Assembly: GCF_005222225.1 (NCBI RefSeq) | Contig: NZ_CP036536.1 | Location: 1,264,001-1,328,000, forward strand | DNA from: Salinimonas lutimaris | Lineage (GTDB): Bacteria > Pseudomonadota > Gammaproteobacteria > Enterobacterales > Alteromonadaceae | DNA: 64,000 nt | Direction of reading: 5' to 3' | Shown: positions 26,206 through 35,359 of the stretch, piece after piece | Numbering within the stretch: the stretch's first letter is position 1 | Layout of the letters: the number at the start of each line of letters is the position of its first letter | Notes under the pieces: model-generated | The model's database searches: none | Told to the model about the DNA's origin: nothing | What the model saw: only the letters and a program-made list of their open reading frames with translations | Made by a program: the position numbers and the translations under genes

Positions 26206-27333
26206 ATGAATAAAGTGCTGGTTGCGGTAAAAAAAGATGAGGGCGTGCTTAGTCCGTCAGAAACTTTTTTACGCCTGCACATTACCCGGGTTAGTGGTGT
26301 TGTTGATGGGCTGATTGGTAACCCGGGAAGACGTCGGTTCCATTATTCCGGTAAACCCTTGATGCCGGAAAACATCGTCTATAAGGTGGTTAAAAATGTA
26401 AGTCGTGGTGTGTTTGGGCAAGACAATGCGTTCTCCGATAGCCGTGTGCTGGCTCGCTACCTTACTGCTAACAATATTGATGTGGTACTGGCTGAGTATG
26501 GGTCAACCGCTGTTGAGGTGATGGAAGCCTGTAAATTGGCAGATGTAAAACTGGTGGCACATTTTCACGGCTGGGATGCCTATGCCGATGAAATGCTAAA
26601 CACCTATCAAAATGATTACCAACAGTTGTTTGGTCAGGCTTCTGCTATTATTGCTGTGTCCAGGCATATGCAACAACAGTTAATTAAACTAGGCTGTGCA
26701 CAGGATAAAATAACGGTAAATCCGTGTGGCGCTGATATTGATGCGAGCCTTGAGCGAACCGGTCAAACAGAGCAGATACGTTCTTTTATTCTGGTAGGCA
26801 GACTGACGCCCAAAAAAGCGCCTTTAGTCTCGCTCAAAGCATTTCACCGGATTGTAAAAAAGCAGCCTGAGGCGCGCTTACATATTGTTGGTGACGGCCC
26901 GTTAAAAGCTGAGCTGGATAGCTATATAACTGAACATGATTTAAGTGATCTGGTTATTTTTCACGGCGCACAGAATCACGATTATGTAATCAGACAGCTA
27001 CAACAAAGCGACTGTTTTTTACAGCACTCTGTGGTTGCACCCAACGGTGATCACGAAGGAACACCGGTATCTGTACTTGAAGCCATGTTGTTGGGATTAC
27101 CCACCGTTGCTACCCGTCATGCGGGTATCAACGATGTCATCACTCATCAACAAACTGGTTTTATGGTAGATGAACATGACATTGACGACATGACTGCTCA
27201 GATGCAGTTTGTTATGGATAACCCGGAAACCGCATTTGCAGTAGGGCAGAGAGCCCGTCAGCATATTATGGATAACCATACTGCAGCGATAAATATTGCC
27301 AATATTAATGCGCTGCTGGCTAAACTAAATTAA
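26206..27333 (+). CDS. Family 4 glycosyltransferase, colanic acid-type
   Basis: GT-B enzyme of 375 residues. Seen: LVAHFHGWDAYADEM (the acceptor His region common to WcaL-like enzymes), VNPCGADIDASL, FILVGRLTPKKAPLVSLKAF, HIVGDGPLKAEL, and APNGDHEGTPVSVLEAMLLG with the donor-contact Glu residues, then PTVATRHAGINDVI. It begins 60 bases after the sulfotransferase stop, the first real gap in the operon. WcaL/AmsK-type homologues commonly add galactose in EPS repeats, but specificity here is not established. Confidence 0.88.
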   Translation: MNKVLVAVKKDEGVLSPSETFLRLHITRVSGVVDGLIGNPGRRRFHYSGKPLMPENIVYKVVKNVSRGVFGQDNAFSDSRVLARYLTANNIDVVLAEYGSTAVEVMEACKLADVKLVAHFHGWDAYADEMLNTYQNDYQQLFGQASAIIAVSRHMQQQLIKLGCAQDKITVNPCGADIDASLERTGQTEQIRSFILVGRLTPKKAPLVSLKAFHRIVKKQPEARLHIVGDGPLKAELDSYITEHDLSDLVIFHGAQNHDYVIRQLQQSDCFLQHSVVAPNGDHEGTPVSVLEAMLLGLPTVATRHAGINDVITHQQTGFMVDEHDIDDMTAQMQFVMDNPETAFAVGQRARQHIMDNHTAAINIANINALLAKLN

Positions 27334-27425
27334 TAAAACGCTCAGTATTAGCGCGTGATAATATTAATGCGCAAGCAACTAAATTTACCCCGTCCTTTGG
27401 ACTGTTTTGAGAGATTAGAAAGTGT

Positions 27426-29249
27426 ATGCTTAGTCATATTAAATCCCTGTTTTCGCTTTTAACTAAGCAACAAAAAAGACGTATATATCTACTACAGGTT
27501 CTGTTTCTGATATCTGCTGTATCTCAAATTGCTACAATCGGCAGTGTTGCGCCTTTCATTGCGTTAATATCTACACCCGATATTCTGGAAACCAGTGAGA
27601 TGTTCGGCTATATCTATGAGCTTTCACCGGCGGAAACCTATTATCAGTTCCTGATTTTTTACTCGGCAATGGTATGTGTAATTATATTTTTGGGTAATCT
27701 GATTTCTGCTGCCGTTCTCTGGTATTCGCTGCGTGTTACCATCGACACCGGTGCAGAGTTGCAGCGCCGACTGTTTCGTCAGTATATGGCAAACCAGTTT
27801 ATTTACTTTATGCGTAACAGTGGCAGCTACATGATTGCCAAGATAAACGGGCAAATTCCTCGTATTATCTATATGGTGCTTCAGCCACTGATGCAACTTA
27901 TCTCTCAGTTTTTTATTGTCACGCTTATTATAGTGACATTGTTTGTTGTAGATCCCGTCCTCTCCTTAATCACTGCGTTAATCGTAGGGTGTATCTATTT
28001 TGTAATTTTCTTTACCGTACGAAAGAAAACTATGGAAGCAGGTGAGATAACAACAGAAGTAAACGAAAAAAAGTTGGCTATCTTACAGGAGAGTATTAAG
28101 GGGATTCGTGACGTAAAGCTTTTGCATGTGGAGTCCTGGTATGAGCAACAGTTAGACGAAACCACTCGCAAAGGTCTGGGCGCTAACTCTTATGTTGCGT
28201 TAGCCGGAGATTTGCCTCGTTTTATTGTAGAAACCGTTATCTTTCTGGCAATTATTGGCCTGGCGTTATATTTGTTGTTAGCAAATGGGTCTACATCTTC
28301 TATTGTGCAGACACTAAGTTTTTACGCGATGGCGGGTTACAAGATACTTCCGGCTGCTCAGCAAATGTACAAATCTGTAACTACCCTCAGAACACACACT
28401 AAGGTTGTGGACAAAGTAAAAGACGAGTTTGAGGCATCTGCAAAAACTGCTATTTACGATGATCATGATACAGCCTCTTTAGCGGGAGAGCGGTTAGCTT
28501 TCTCAAACCAGCTTTTAATGGAAAAAGTCACTTACACTTATCCGGGTGAGACGCAACCGGCTATCAAAAACCTGGATATGACCATTAATGCCAATAGCCT
28601 GGTAGCCTTTGTTGGCGAGTCGGGTGCCGGTAAGTCTACGGTAGCTAATCTTGTGTGTGGATTAATCTCTAACGGCAGTGGTGAGATTACTATTGACGGT
28701 ATACCACTTGAAAACAGCAATGTGCGGGCCTGGCAGCGCAATATTGGCTACATTCCACAAAGTGTATTTTTGATTAACGACACCATTACTAAAAACATTA
28801 CGTTTGGTATTCCTGACGACGAAATTGACCTTGAACGAGTAAAAGTCGCCGCTAAAAAGGCCAATATAGATGCCTTTATCGAAACGCTACAAGACGGTTA
28901 CGAAACGGTCGTCGGTGAAAATGGTGATTTGCTGTCGGGTGGTCAGAAGCAGCGTCTGGCTATTGCCCGGGCTTTGTACAAGAACCCCAGTGTACTGATT
29001 ATGGACGAGGCAACCAGCGCGCTGGATAACATTACAGAGCGTAATATTCTGGCGGAAATTCAAAAGCTGTCTAAGTCGATGACCGTTATCATGATTGCGC
29101 ACAGACTCTCTACTGTTGAGCACTGCGACAATATCTTTATTTTTGGTGAAGGTAAGGTGGCAGAGCAGGGCACTTATGACGAACTGCTGGTGAAATCTGC
29201 TTACTTCAAGGAGCTGGTATACGGTAAAGACCAGTCGGTACAGGCCTGA
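27426..29249 (+). CDS. ABC transporter permease/ATPase, PglK/MsbA-like lipid-linked glycan flippase candidate
   Basis: Half-transporter that likely flips the lipid-linked repeat unit across the inner membrane. An N-terminal six-helix domain (about 15-325) opens with the PglK-like sequence LFSLLTKQQKRRIYLLQVLF. The nucleotide-binding domain has Walker A GESGAGKST (396-404), signature LSGGQKQRLAIARAL (503-517), Walker B VLIMDEATSALD (523-534) and H-loop IAHRLSTVEHC. All residues for ATP hydrolysis are present. No Wzx-type (MATE/PST) flippase was found in the window, so this is the best flippase candidate. Gene begins 92 bases after the glycosyltransferase and ends three bases before the next. 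It could alternatively export another lipid. Confidence 0.87.
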   Translation: MLSHIKSLFSLLTKQQKRRIYLLQVLFLISAVSQIATIGSVAPFIALISTPDILETSEMFGYIYELSPAETYYQFLIFYSAMVCVIIFLGNLISAAVLWYSLRVTIDTGAELQRRLFRQYMANQFIYFMRNSGSYMIAKINGQIPRIIYMVLQPLMQLISQFFIVTLIIVTLFVVDPVLSLITALIVGCIYFVIFFTVRKKTMEAGEITTEVNEKKLAILQESIKGIRDVKLLHVESWYEQQLDETTRKGLGANSYVALAGDLPRFIVETVIFLAIIGLALYLLLANGSTSSIVQTLSFYAMAGYKILPAAQQMYKSVTTLRTHTKVVDKVKDEFEASAKTAIYDDHDTASLAGERLAFSNQLLMEKVTYTYPGETQPAIKNLDMTINANSLVAFVGESGAGKSTVANLVCGLISNGSGEITIDGIPLENSNVRAWQRNIGYIPQSVFLINDTITKNITFGIPDDEIDLERVKVAAKKANIDAFIETLQDGYETVVGENGDLLSGGQKQRLAIARALYKNPSVLIMDEATSALDNITERNILAEIQKLSKSMTVIMIAHRLSTVEHCDNIFIFGEGKVAEQGTYDELLVKSAYFKELVYGKDQSVQA

Positions 29250-29252
29250 TTT

Positions 29253-30122
29253 ATGATATCTGTGGTAATTTGTACCTATAACCGGGCCGATGCGCTAAAG
29301 CAGTGTCTGGCATCGTTTGAGCAGATTGATTACGCCAACCCCTGGGAGCTGGTTGTGGTGGACAACAACAGTAGTGACCATACTGCCACGGTGATTGAAC
29401 AGGCCAGAGTTCAGTATAATCTGCCCATAAAAATGGTGTTTGAACAGCAGCAGGGGCTGGGGTATGCCCGTAATGCCGGACTAAAAGCAACCCAGTACCC
29501 AATTGTGGCTTACACCGATGACGACTGCTATCCACAGGCTGATTACCTCAGCCAGATCGAGCACAATTTTGCTAAACACGATATTGGCTTTGTGGGGGGG
29601 CGGGTGCTGCTGCATGACCCAACCGATCTTGAACTGACCGTGCAGTTTTCTACTGAAACCGTATTTTTCAGCCCTACTAGCTACATGCGGGCCGGGGTTA
29701 TTCACGGCGCCAATTTTGCCTTTAAACGAGAGCTACTGATTGCCGCTGACGGATTTGACCCGAACCTTGGGGCGGGCTCACCGTTTAAAGCCGGTGAAGA
29801 TACTGACTTGCTGACCGAATGCCAGCGCCTGGGCGCACAGGGCAAATATGCGCCTGAGATTGTGGTGTCACATCATCACGGGCGTAAAACTCAGGCAGAA
29901 TTTGACAGCCTTATGCACTCATACGATATCGGTCGGGGCGCTTATTATGCCAAACGGTTATTTTTCTGCTCTGGCCGCCGGCTCAGAACAGCTAAATACT
30001 GGTTTTACTGTATTCGACACCAGCCCTGGGCAATGACGAAAACCGAGTTAAAGGCGGCCTGGCAGTATATTTCACGCAGAATGAAGAATCAGTTAGATTA
30101 TGCACCCAAACAGCTCTCCTGA
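29253..30122 (+). CDS. Family 2 glycosyltransferase
   Basis: A 289-residue GT-A enzyme. Seen: ISVVICTYNRADALKQCLA, VVVDNNSSDHTATVIEQA, GLGYARNAGLKATQYPIVAY (donor site) and TDDDCYPQADYL (the DxD motif with an extra Asp). A hydrophobic segment lies in the central acceptor half (MRAGVIHGANFAFKREL), followed by AGEDTDLLTEC. The C-terminal basic region is probably peripheral at the membrane. Ends inside the next gene (23-base overlap), so the two are coupled. Confidence 0.88.
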   Translation: MISVVICTYNRADALKQCLASFEQIDYANPWELVVVDNNSSDHTATVIEQARVQYNLPIKMVFEQQQGLGYARNAGLKATQYPIVAYTDDDCYPQADYLSQIEHNFAKHDIGFVGGRVLLHDPTDLELTVQFSTETVFFSPTSYMRAGVIHGANFAFKRELLIAADGFDPNLGAGSPFKAGEDTDLLTECQRLGAQGKYAPEIVVSHHHGRKTQAEFDSLMHSYDIGRGAYYAKRLFFCSGRRLRTAKYWFYCIRHQPWAMTKTELKAAWQYISRRMKNQLDYAPKQLS

Positions 30123-31038
30123 TGCCCCCCTGGTGTCGGTCATTATCACCACCTACAAAGGTGCCGACACCATAGTAAAAGCGGTTAGCAGTATTCTGGA
30201 GCAAACCTGGCAACATACAGAAGTGATAGTGGTTGACGACAACGGGTTTGATACCCCTGCCCAGAAGCAGACGCGCGACGCACTCTCTGCACTGTCGGAT
30301 GCACGGATTGTGTACCTGCCACATAAGCAGAACAGCAATGGGGCAGTGGCCCGTAATACTGGCATCTCCGCTGCTCGGGGCCAATATATTGGTTTTCTGG
30401 ATGATGATGATCTGTATTTACCGGAGCGAATAAGCCGCTCGGTAGGATTTTTACAGGAGCATCCCCGCCTGGCCGGACTGTGTGTGGCGGTAGAGGTGCA
30501 TTATTCGGCGCAGCACGTTGTGACTGTGCCTATGCACAAACCCATCACCGCTGAGCGCATGCTGGTGGATGAGATGAGTATTGGCACCGGAAGTAACCTG
30601 TTCTTTCAGCGCCGTATTTTTGATGACGGACTACGCTTTGATATCGCGTTTCGCCGGCATCAGGACCTGGAATTTATGCTGTGTGTATTGCGTAAATACC
30701 GAATTGGTAACCTGGATACTGTACTGGTGGTTAAAAAAAGTAACAGTAACAGCAATATTCCAAACTACCAGAACTTCAGGGCGGCGAAAATGATGTACCT
30801 GAATAAATTTCAGCCTGAAATTGCGGCGCTGTCTTCTGCCCAGCGACAGATGTTTTATAAAACCCACTTCAGGTTACTACTGGATATTGCAGAGCAGGAA
30901 GGCAAACCTCAAAACATCCGCACTGCCTACAAAGATTGTGTGAGACACCGGGTGTTTTATATCGGAGATATGATAACGCTGGTATTAGGGCGCAGCCGCT
31001 ATCAGGCGCTAAAAAATAAGCTGACAGGCAAGCGCTAG
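30100..31038 (+). CDS. Family 2 glycosyltransferase
   Basis: A 312-residue GT-A enzyme. Seen: VSVIITTYKGADTIVKAVSSI, VVDDNGFDTPAQKQTRDAL, NGAVARNTGISAARGQYIGF and LDDDDLYLPERI (DxD). EMSIGTGSNLFFQRRI marks the acceptor side, and HQDLEFMLCVLRKYRIG the catalytic base (Asp-Leu-Glu). It overlaps the previous gene by 23 bases; the next gene is on the other strand, so it closes the 19.7-31.0 kb operon. No terminator hairpin is obvious. Sugar unknown. Confidence 0.88.
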   Translation: MHPNSSPDAPLVSVIITTYKGADTIVKAVSSILEQTWQHTEVIVVDDNGFDTPAQKQTRDALSALSDARIVYLPHKQNSNGAVARNTGISAARGQYIGFLDDDDLYLPERISRSVGFLQEHPRLAGLCVAVEVHYSAQHVVTVPMHKPITAERMLVDEMSIGTGSNLFFQRRIFDDGLRFDIAFRRHQDLEFMLCVLRKYRIGNLDTVLVVKKSNSNSNIPNYQNFRAAKMMYLNKFQPEIAALSSAQRQMFYKTHFRLLLDIAEQEGKPQNIRTAYKDCVRHRVFYIGDMITLVLGRSRYQALKNKLTGKR

Positions 31039-31097
31039 CCTGCCGCTTTAGTTAAGTAAAGTATAACCTGAGCCATACAAAGGTGAGCAAATTCGGC

Positions 31098-32084
31098 TTA
31101 ACGAAATCCTGCCAGTTTAGCCTTAAACTTCATCGGGGTGTTACTGATATCATCGTGCACCCCAATTCGAACCAGTTTGCTCACGTCTGAGTTGTTGGTG
31201 TTAATACCGCGCATAGTGGTGACCGCACACTGATAGTGTTTTTTCACCATGGCATGGGCCTGGGCAGAAAAGTCGCCATTAGGAAAGCAAAATGCTTTTA
31301 TCTCAACGTTATTGGCCAGCTCCAGCTTTTGTTTGCTGCCAATAATTTCTTCCTGTAATAACTCTTCGGATAATCCGTTGACTAATCGGTAATGACGGCG
31401 TGTGTGGCAGCCTAATTCAACGCCATAATTTTTCATCGCGTACGTTAGCTGCGCCTGGCTGATCATCTCTGTTTGAGTATGCTTTTCCAGCAACGGAGCT
31501 AATGGCTTTAAGCGTTTGTAAATATCGTCATCGCCATAATGCTTTAAACTGTCTATCACTGATGCTGCGGCATCACGGGTTAGCGGTAGCCGAGGAATGG
31601 GGCCGGTTAGCTGCATCAGGGCATGCCAGGAATTATCCGGCTTTAGTCCGGGGGTTAGCAGCAGGCGCAGCACCTTGTTAGGCCAGAATGGCGCCGGCAT
31701 ATTTAAAAAGTCGCTGACCACAAACAGGGTAGACGGAAATTCATACTGTTTAAGCACCGGAAAAGCAAACTGATAATTGTCCAGCCAGCCGTCATCAAAG
31801 GTAATTGCTACCGCCACCTGAGGGCGTTCTTCATCGCTCATTGTCACCCAGTCTGATGCCAGTACCACAGGCAACTGCATATCATTAAGCATCCGCATGT
31901 GCATAGCGAAGGTATGTTCGCTGACCACCATGCCAGGCTCTTCAAACTGATAGCGGTTGTCGTCTTTTGGCAGCACCCGGTGATACATCAGCACAATCAG
32001 CTTTTTGTCACCTTTTTTTATGCTTTGCCAGCCAATAGTGCTGGCATAACCGCGCATCAGAAATTTTAAAAACGGCTTTATCAT
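31098..32084 (-). CDS. Polysaccharide deacetylase family protein
   Basis: Third NodB-type deacetylase of the locus. Motif 1 is AITFDDGWLDNYQF (around 93-106, the intact catalytic DDG). Motif 2 is GCHTRRHYRL with the zinc-binding His residues. A CFPNGDFSAQ segment follows. At 328 residues it has no signal peptide, though the basic N terminus is preceded by a short hydrophobic stretch. 15 bases from the ATP-grasp gene upstream, so they form a two-gene minus-strand unit. Substrate not determined; deacetylation of GlcNAc-like residues is the usual activity. Confidence 0.85.
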   Translation of the reverse strand: MIKPFLKFLMRGYASTIGWQSIKKGDKKLIVLMYHRVLPKDDNRYQFEEPGMVVSEHTFAMHMRMLNDMQLPVVLASDWVTMSDEERPQVAVAITFDDGWLDNYQFAFPVLKQYEFPSTLFVVSDFLNMPAPFWPNKVLRLLLTPGLKPDNSWHALMQLTGPIPRLPLTRDAAASVIDSLKHYGDDDIYKRLKPLAPLLEKHTQTEMISQAQLTYAMKNYGVELGCHTRRHYRLVNGLSEELLQEEIIGSKQKLELANNVEIKAFCFPNGDFSAQAHAMVKKHYQCAVTTMRGINTNNSDVSKLVRIGVHDDISNTPMKFKAKLAGFR

Positions 32085-32098
32085 TGTCTATCTGCTAA

Positions 32099-33256
32099 TT
32101 AAAAATAGTGCTTAAGCTCGTACCAAAACGGGCCCATATCATCCATACGGTTTATTTCATGGCGGCGACCAGACAAGCGCGGAGTTAAAAACGCACCAAC
32201 AGCACAAAGTTTGTCTTGCGTACTGAGTTGCTGGTCTTTCAGCTGAATATAAAGATTATCCAGATCGCCAAGCAACCAGCGAAGCTGCACACCTGGTGTA
32301 AAGCCCGGGTGTGCGTCAAGCGTGGCATACTCGCCATCAAACAGGAGTTCAGGAAAGCTGACACCGGCATCAATGGCCAGCTGCAAAGAGCCCCACAGGC
32401 GGGTGTTGATCTCCATCAGATAGGGCGTACCGCTACTGTCTACCTTAAATTCTACCATAGCTGCGCCATGCCAGTGGGCGGCGTCGAGCAAAGCCGTCGC
32501 ATGCGCTTTCATTACCGGGTCTACCGGTGCGCTTTCGCTAAGTACACTCACCCCGCCGCTAGGCGGTTTTTCCCGTAGGCGGCGATGCGCAAAAAAGGCT
32601 TTTGCCTGACCTTGCTGGTAATAACAAAATACCCCTGCACCATGGCCGTCAATGAACTGCTGTACCATAAAGGCATAACCATCAAAATAAGGCTGACTGG
32701 AGAGGGTATCACGCATTTGCGCTTCGTTATGCACAATGTGTACCTGCGTGGCAAGCCATTGGTTATTGACCAGTACTTTAGACAGCGCTGGTTTTAATAC
32801 ACAGGGAAATACAACGTCTTGCCAGTTTATTTCATCGCGGTGTTCACAGTACTGGCTGTGCGGTACAGGTACACCGAGCTTTGTGGCCAGGTGTGTCAGC
32901 TCGGTTTTATTGCTCAGCTGTAATAGGGTACTCAGGCTGGCAAAGGGCAAACGGCAATCGGGCAAGCTGCTTTTGTGTTCTGCCAGGGTACGGCTGGTGA
33001 CCTCTGTCACTGGCAACAAAAAGTCGATGCTGTATTGCTCAATAACATCGCTTACCCAGCTTACAAATGCGGCTGCATCCTCGGTTGGGTCCGGACATTG
33101 TAAATAGGCATGACTGTACGCAGAGCTTCCGGCCAGCGCCATAGGCAGACTGTCGCAGGTATATACCACAATATCACTGCGCTTACCCAGCGCTCGGGTA
33201 GAAGCCAGCGCACTTCGCTGGGCGGCATCAAAAATTAGTACAACGCGTTTTTTCAT
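32099..33256 (-). CDS. ATP-grasp domain protein
   Basis: ATP-dependent carboxylate-amine/thiol ligase fold of 385 residues. Seen: a pre-ATP-grasp N-terminal domain (RVVLIFDAAQRSALASTRALG) and LSNKTELTHLATKLGVPVPHS before the ATP-binding loop. CVLKPALSKVL carries the ATP-binding Lys, VQQFIDGHGAGVFCYYQQGQA is the second subdomain, and MVEFKVDSSGTPYLMEINTRLWGSLQLA has the metal-binding Glu and Asn. Such proteins in polysaccharide loci may attach amino acids to uronic-acid carboxyls, but there is no direct evidence here. Followed by the deacetylase with 14 bases between them. Confidence 0.82.
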   Translation of the reverse strand: MKKRVVLIFDAAQRSALASTRALGKRSDIVVYTCDSLPMALAGSSAYSHAYLQCPDPTEDAAAFVSWVSDVIEQYSIDFLLPVTEVTSRTLAEHKSSLPDCRLPFASLSTLLQLSNKTELTHLATKLGVPVPHSQYCEHRDEINWQDVVFPCVLKPALSKVLVNNQWLATQVHIVHNEAQMRDTLSSQPYFDGYAFMVQQFIDGHGAGVFCYYQQGQAKAFFAHRRLREKPPSGGVSVLSESAPVDPVMKAHATALLDAAHWHGAAMVEFKVDSSGTPYLMEINTRLWGSLQLAIDAGVSFPELLFDGEYATLDAHPGFTPGVQLRWLLGDLDNLYIQLKDQQLSTQDKLCAVGAFLTPRLSGRRHEINRMDDMGPFWYELKHYF

Positions 33257-33664
33257 ATACGATTATTTATTGTCCGTTGGCGTAATAACAGAACTGGCGT
33301 TAAATATTGATTTTATTTACTCAGTATGGTGCTACAAGGTTAAGTATGGCCAGAATTAGCTCTTTACGATGGTAGCGTGTAATACTTTAATTTTATACCT
33401 ATAGTTCATGCGCATCTCTATTCATAATACATTTTTTATTTATACATAAACTCACAAAAAAGTATTGTATATTGGTGGGCTAAACTTGAACTCAGCACGT
33501 AGTGTGGTTAGCTGGCGCATCATTTGCTAGTGCCTGCCACAATGGCAAATATTATAAGCTGCATCTTTTGTTGTATGCAGTATGCAGAGATGTATTTGCT
33601 TGTTATCCTATTCTTTAGTCACAAAACATCGGGAAGTTTGTTGGCACATGCCTGACACGCCACT
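33257..33664. other. Divergent intergenic region with sigma-54-like promoter
   Basis: About 408 bases, AT-rich. No open frame is supported. Contains the site listed at 33513 and must hold the promoters of both divergent units. Confidence 0.5.
33513..33528 (+). promoter_or_regulatory. Sigma-54 promoter-like site before a glycosyltransferase operon
   Basis: TGGCGCATCATTTGCT: one mismatch in the -24 half, a perfect TTGCT -12 half and exact spacing. It lies 136 bases before ATG 33665 and is the clearest such site among the polysaccharide genes, as opposed to the substrate genes. Confidence 0.6.
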
Positions 33665-34807
33665 ATGACGTACAATATTTTACACCTTATCGATACCACC
33701 GGCCCTGGCGGTGCAGAAGACGTTTTTATTACCCTTGCCGCAAAATTGCGTACTGAGCAGGTAGGGAGCATAGCGGTTATTCGCGGTGAAGGTTATGTCG
33801 CAAACTCGCTACGCAAGCAAGGCATTGAGCCAGTTATCATCGACTCCAAAGGCAGCTTTAACGTGGGCTTTATTCGTGAGTTATGTGCGTTGATAAAAAA
33901 ACACAACATCGGGCTTATTCAGTCCCATTTACTCGGCTCAAATGTTTACGCCAGTATTGTAGGTTTGCTTACCCGCACACCGGTGATTGCAACCTATCAT
34001 GGTATGGTCGACGTATCGCCTAATGAGCGTTTTAAAGGTCTGAAGCTGTGGTTTATGCGTAACGGCATAAAGCGTTTTGTTGCAGTAAGCGATTCACTAC
34101 AACAAAAAATTCAGGATTACAATTTGCTGGTGCCAGAGCGTACCAGTGTGGTTTATAACGGCATTGATACTCAGCAATATAAAACACAGCGGTTAACCCG
34201 CTTAAAGCAGCAACTGAACATACCCGCCAGCACCTTTTTACTCGGTGCGCTGGGTAACGTCAGGCCTTCTAAACGCTACGACTTACTGGTAGATGCCATT
34301 CACAAAGTTAATCAGCAGGGGCTGGATATTGCGGTGGTTGTGGCCGGGGACCCGAAAGCATCATTAAAGCAAAAGCTGGACGCGCAAATGAAAGCGCTGG
34401 GCGTTTCGAATATTCACTTTATTGGTTTTATTGATGATACCCCGGAATATCTGCAAAACCTCGACGGTTTTGTATTAACATCCGATGCCGAAGGTTTTTC
34501 GATCAGTACTATCGAAGCGATGGCTACCGGCTTACCGGTTATTGCCACCAAGTGCGGTGGCCCGCAGGAAATTATTGAAAACAGCCAGCAAGCCACGCTG
34601 GTTGCGGTGAATGCTAATGCCATTGCCCAGGCTATTATTCACAATATAATGCACTTCACGCCCGGCAGTGTTAATCAGCATGCCATAAACCGCGTGCAGG
34701 ATAAGTTTTCTGAACAGGCAATGGTCAGCGGCTATCTACATCTTTACCAACAGGCAGATAAACATTTTGCAAACATCTCCCGTTCAAATCCGGAGCCACA
34801 ACAATGA
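33665..34807 (+). CDS. Family 4 glycosyltransferase
   Basis: GT-B enzyme of 380 residues that opens the 33.7-38.5 kb operon. Seen: HLIDTTGPGGAEDVFITLA at the N terminus, PVIATYHGMVDVSP, VVYNGIDTQQYK, ALGNVRPSKRYDLLVDAI, and SDAEGFSISTIEAMATGLPV with IATKCGGPQEII for donor binding. GPGGAE is typical of EPS GT4 enzymes. The next gene begins inside its stop codon (ATGA). Sugar unknown. Confidence 0.89.
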   Translation: MTYNILHLIDTTGPGGAEDVFITLAAKLRTEQVGSIAVIRGEGYVANSLRKQGIEPVIIDSKGSFNVGFIRELCALIKKHNIGLIQSHLLGSNVYASIVGLLTRTPVIATYHGMVDVSPNERFKGLKLWFMRNGIKRFVAVSDSLQQKIQDYNLLVPERTSVVYNGIDTQQYKTQRLTRLKQQLNIPASTFLLGALGNVRPSKRYDLLVDAIHKVNQQGLDIAVVVAGDPKASLKQKLDAQMKALGVSNIHFIGFIDDTPEYLQNLDGFVLTSDAEGFSISTIEAMATGLPVIATKCGGPQEIIENSQQATLVAVNANAIAQAIIHNIMHFTPGSVNQHAINRVQDKFSEQAMVSGYLHLYQQADKHFANISRSNPEPQQ

Positions 34808-35355
34808 GCGTTAGTCAGTACATTGCAGATACTTACGGCTCTAAACGTGGCCTGGTCCGGTACATCAAATTTAACGCGCTCGCCAGCCTTGGTGCTTATC
34901 GCCACGCTAAAGGTAATAATGTGCAGCATACCCAGCGGCTGATTTATATCTGCAGCGGTAACATTTGCCGCAGCCCGTTTGGCGAGTTTGTGGCACACAA
35001 GGCTGATTTTCCTGCAATATCGTTCGGCTTACATTGCCGTGGCGGTGACCCTGCATTTGCAAAAACACTGGATTATGCCCAGCGCCACAACTACGCTTTA
35101 GACAGTCACCGCTCAACCAATATGCAGGATTACGAGCCCAAAGAGGGAGATTTGCTAATTGTTATGGAGCCTGCACATCTGGCAGAACTGGATGCACTAT
35201 ACCCAAACCAGAATAAGGTGTTGATTGGGTTATATGCCACGCCCAAAACGGTATACCTGCATGATCCTTACAACACAAACCAGCTGTTTTTTGACAAGTG
35301 CATGGCGCAAATCGAACAGGCCACTCAGGCTTTAATAAAACAAATACAGAAGTAA
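34804..35355 (+). CDS. Low-molecular-weight protein tyrosine phosphatase-like protein
   Basis: Likely dephosphorylates the BY-kinase tail (Wzb-like role), although it is 26 kb from that gene. The P-loop is ICSGNICRSPFG with the CX5R signature Cys50-Arg56 and the adjacent Ser57. The general-acid region is HDPYNTNQ with Asp near residue 157, and HRSTNMQDYE marks the usual helix. It has an N-terminal extension of about 45 residues (MSVSQYIADTYGSKRGLVRY), longer than Wzb, which could bind a membrane or partner. Overlaps the GT4 gene by four bases; the Wzy gene starts five bases after. Activity as a phosphatase rather than an acyl/sugar-modifying relative is inferred. Confidence 0.8.
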   Translation: MSVSQYIADTYGSKRGLVRYIKFNALASLGAYRHAKGNNVQHTQRLIYICSGNICRSPFGEFVAHKADFPAISFGLHCRGGDPAFAKTLDYAQRHNYALDSHRSTNMQDYEPKEGDLLIVMEPAHLAELDALYPNQNKVLIGLYATPKTVYLHDPYNTNQLFFDKCMAQIEQATQALIKQIQK

Positions 35356-35359
35356 AAGT

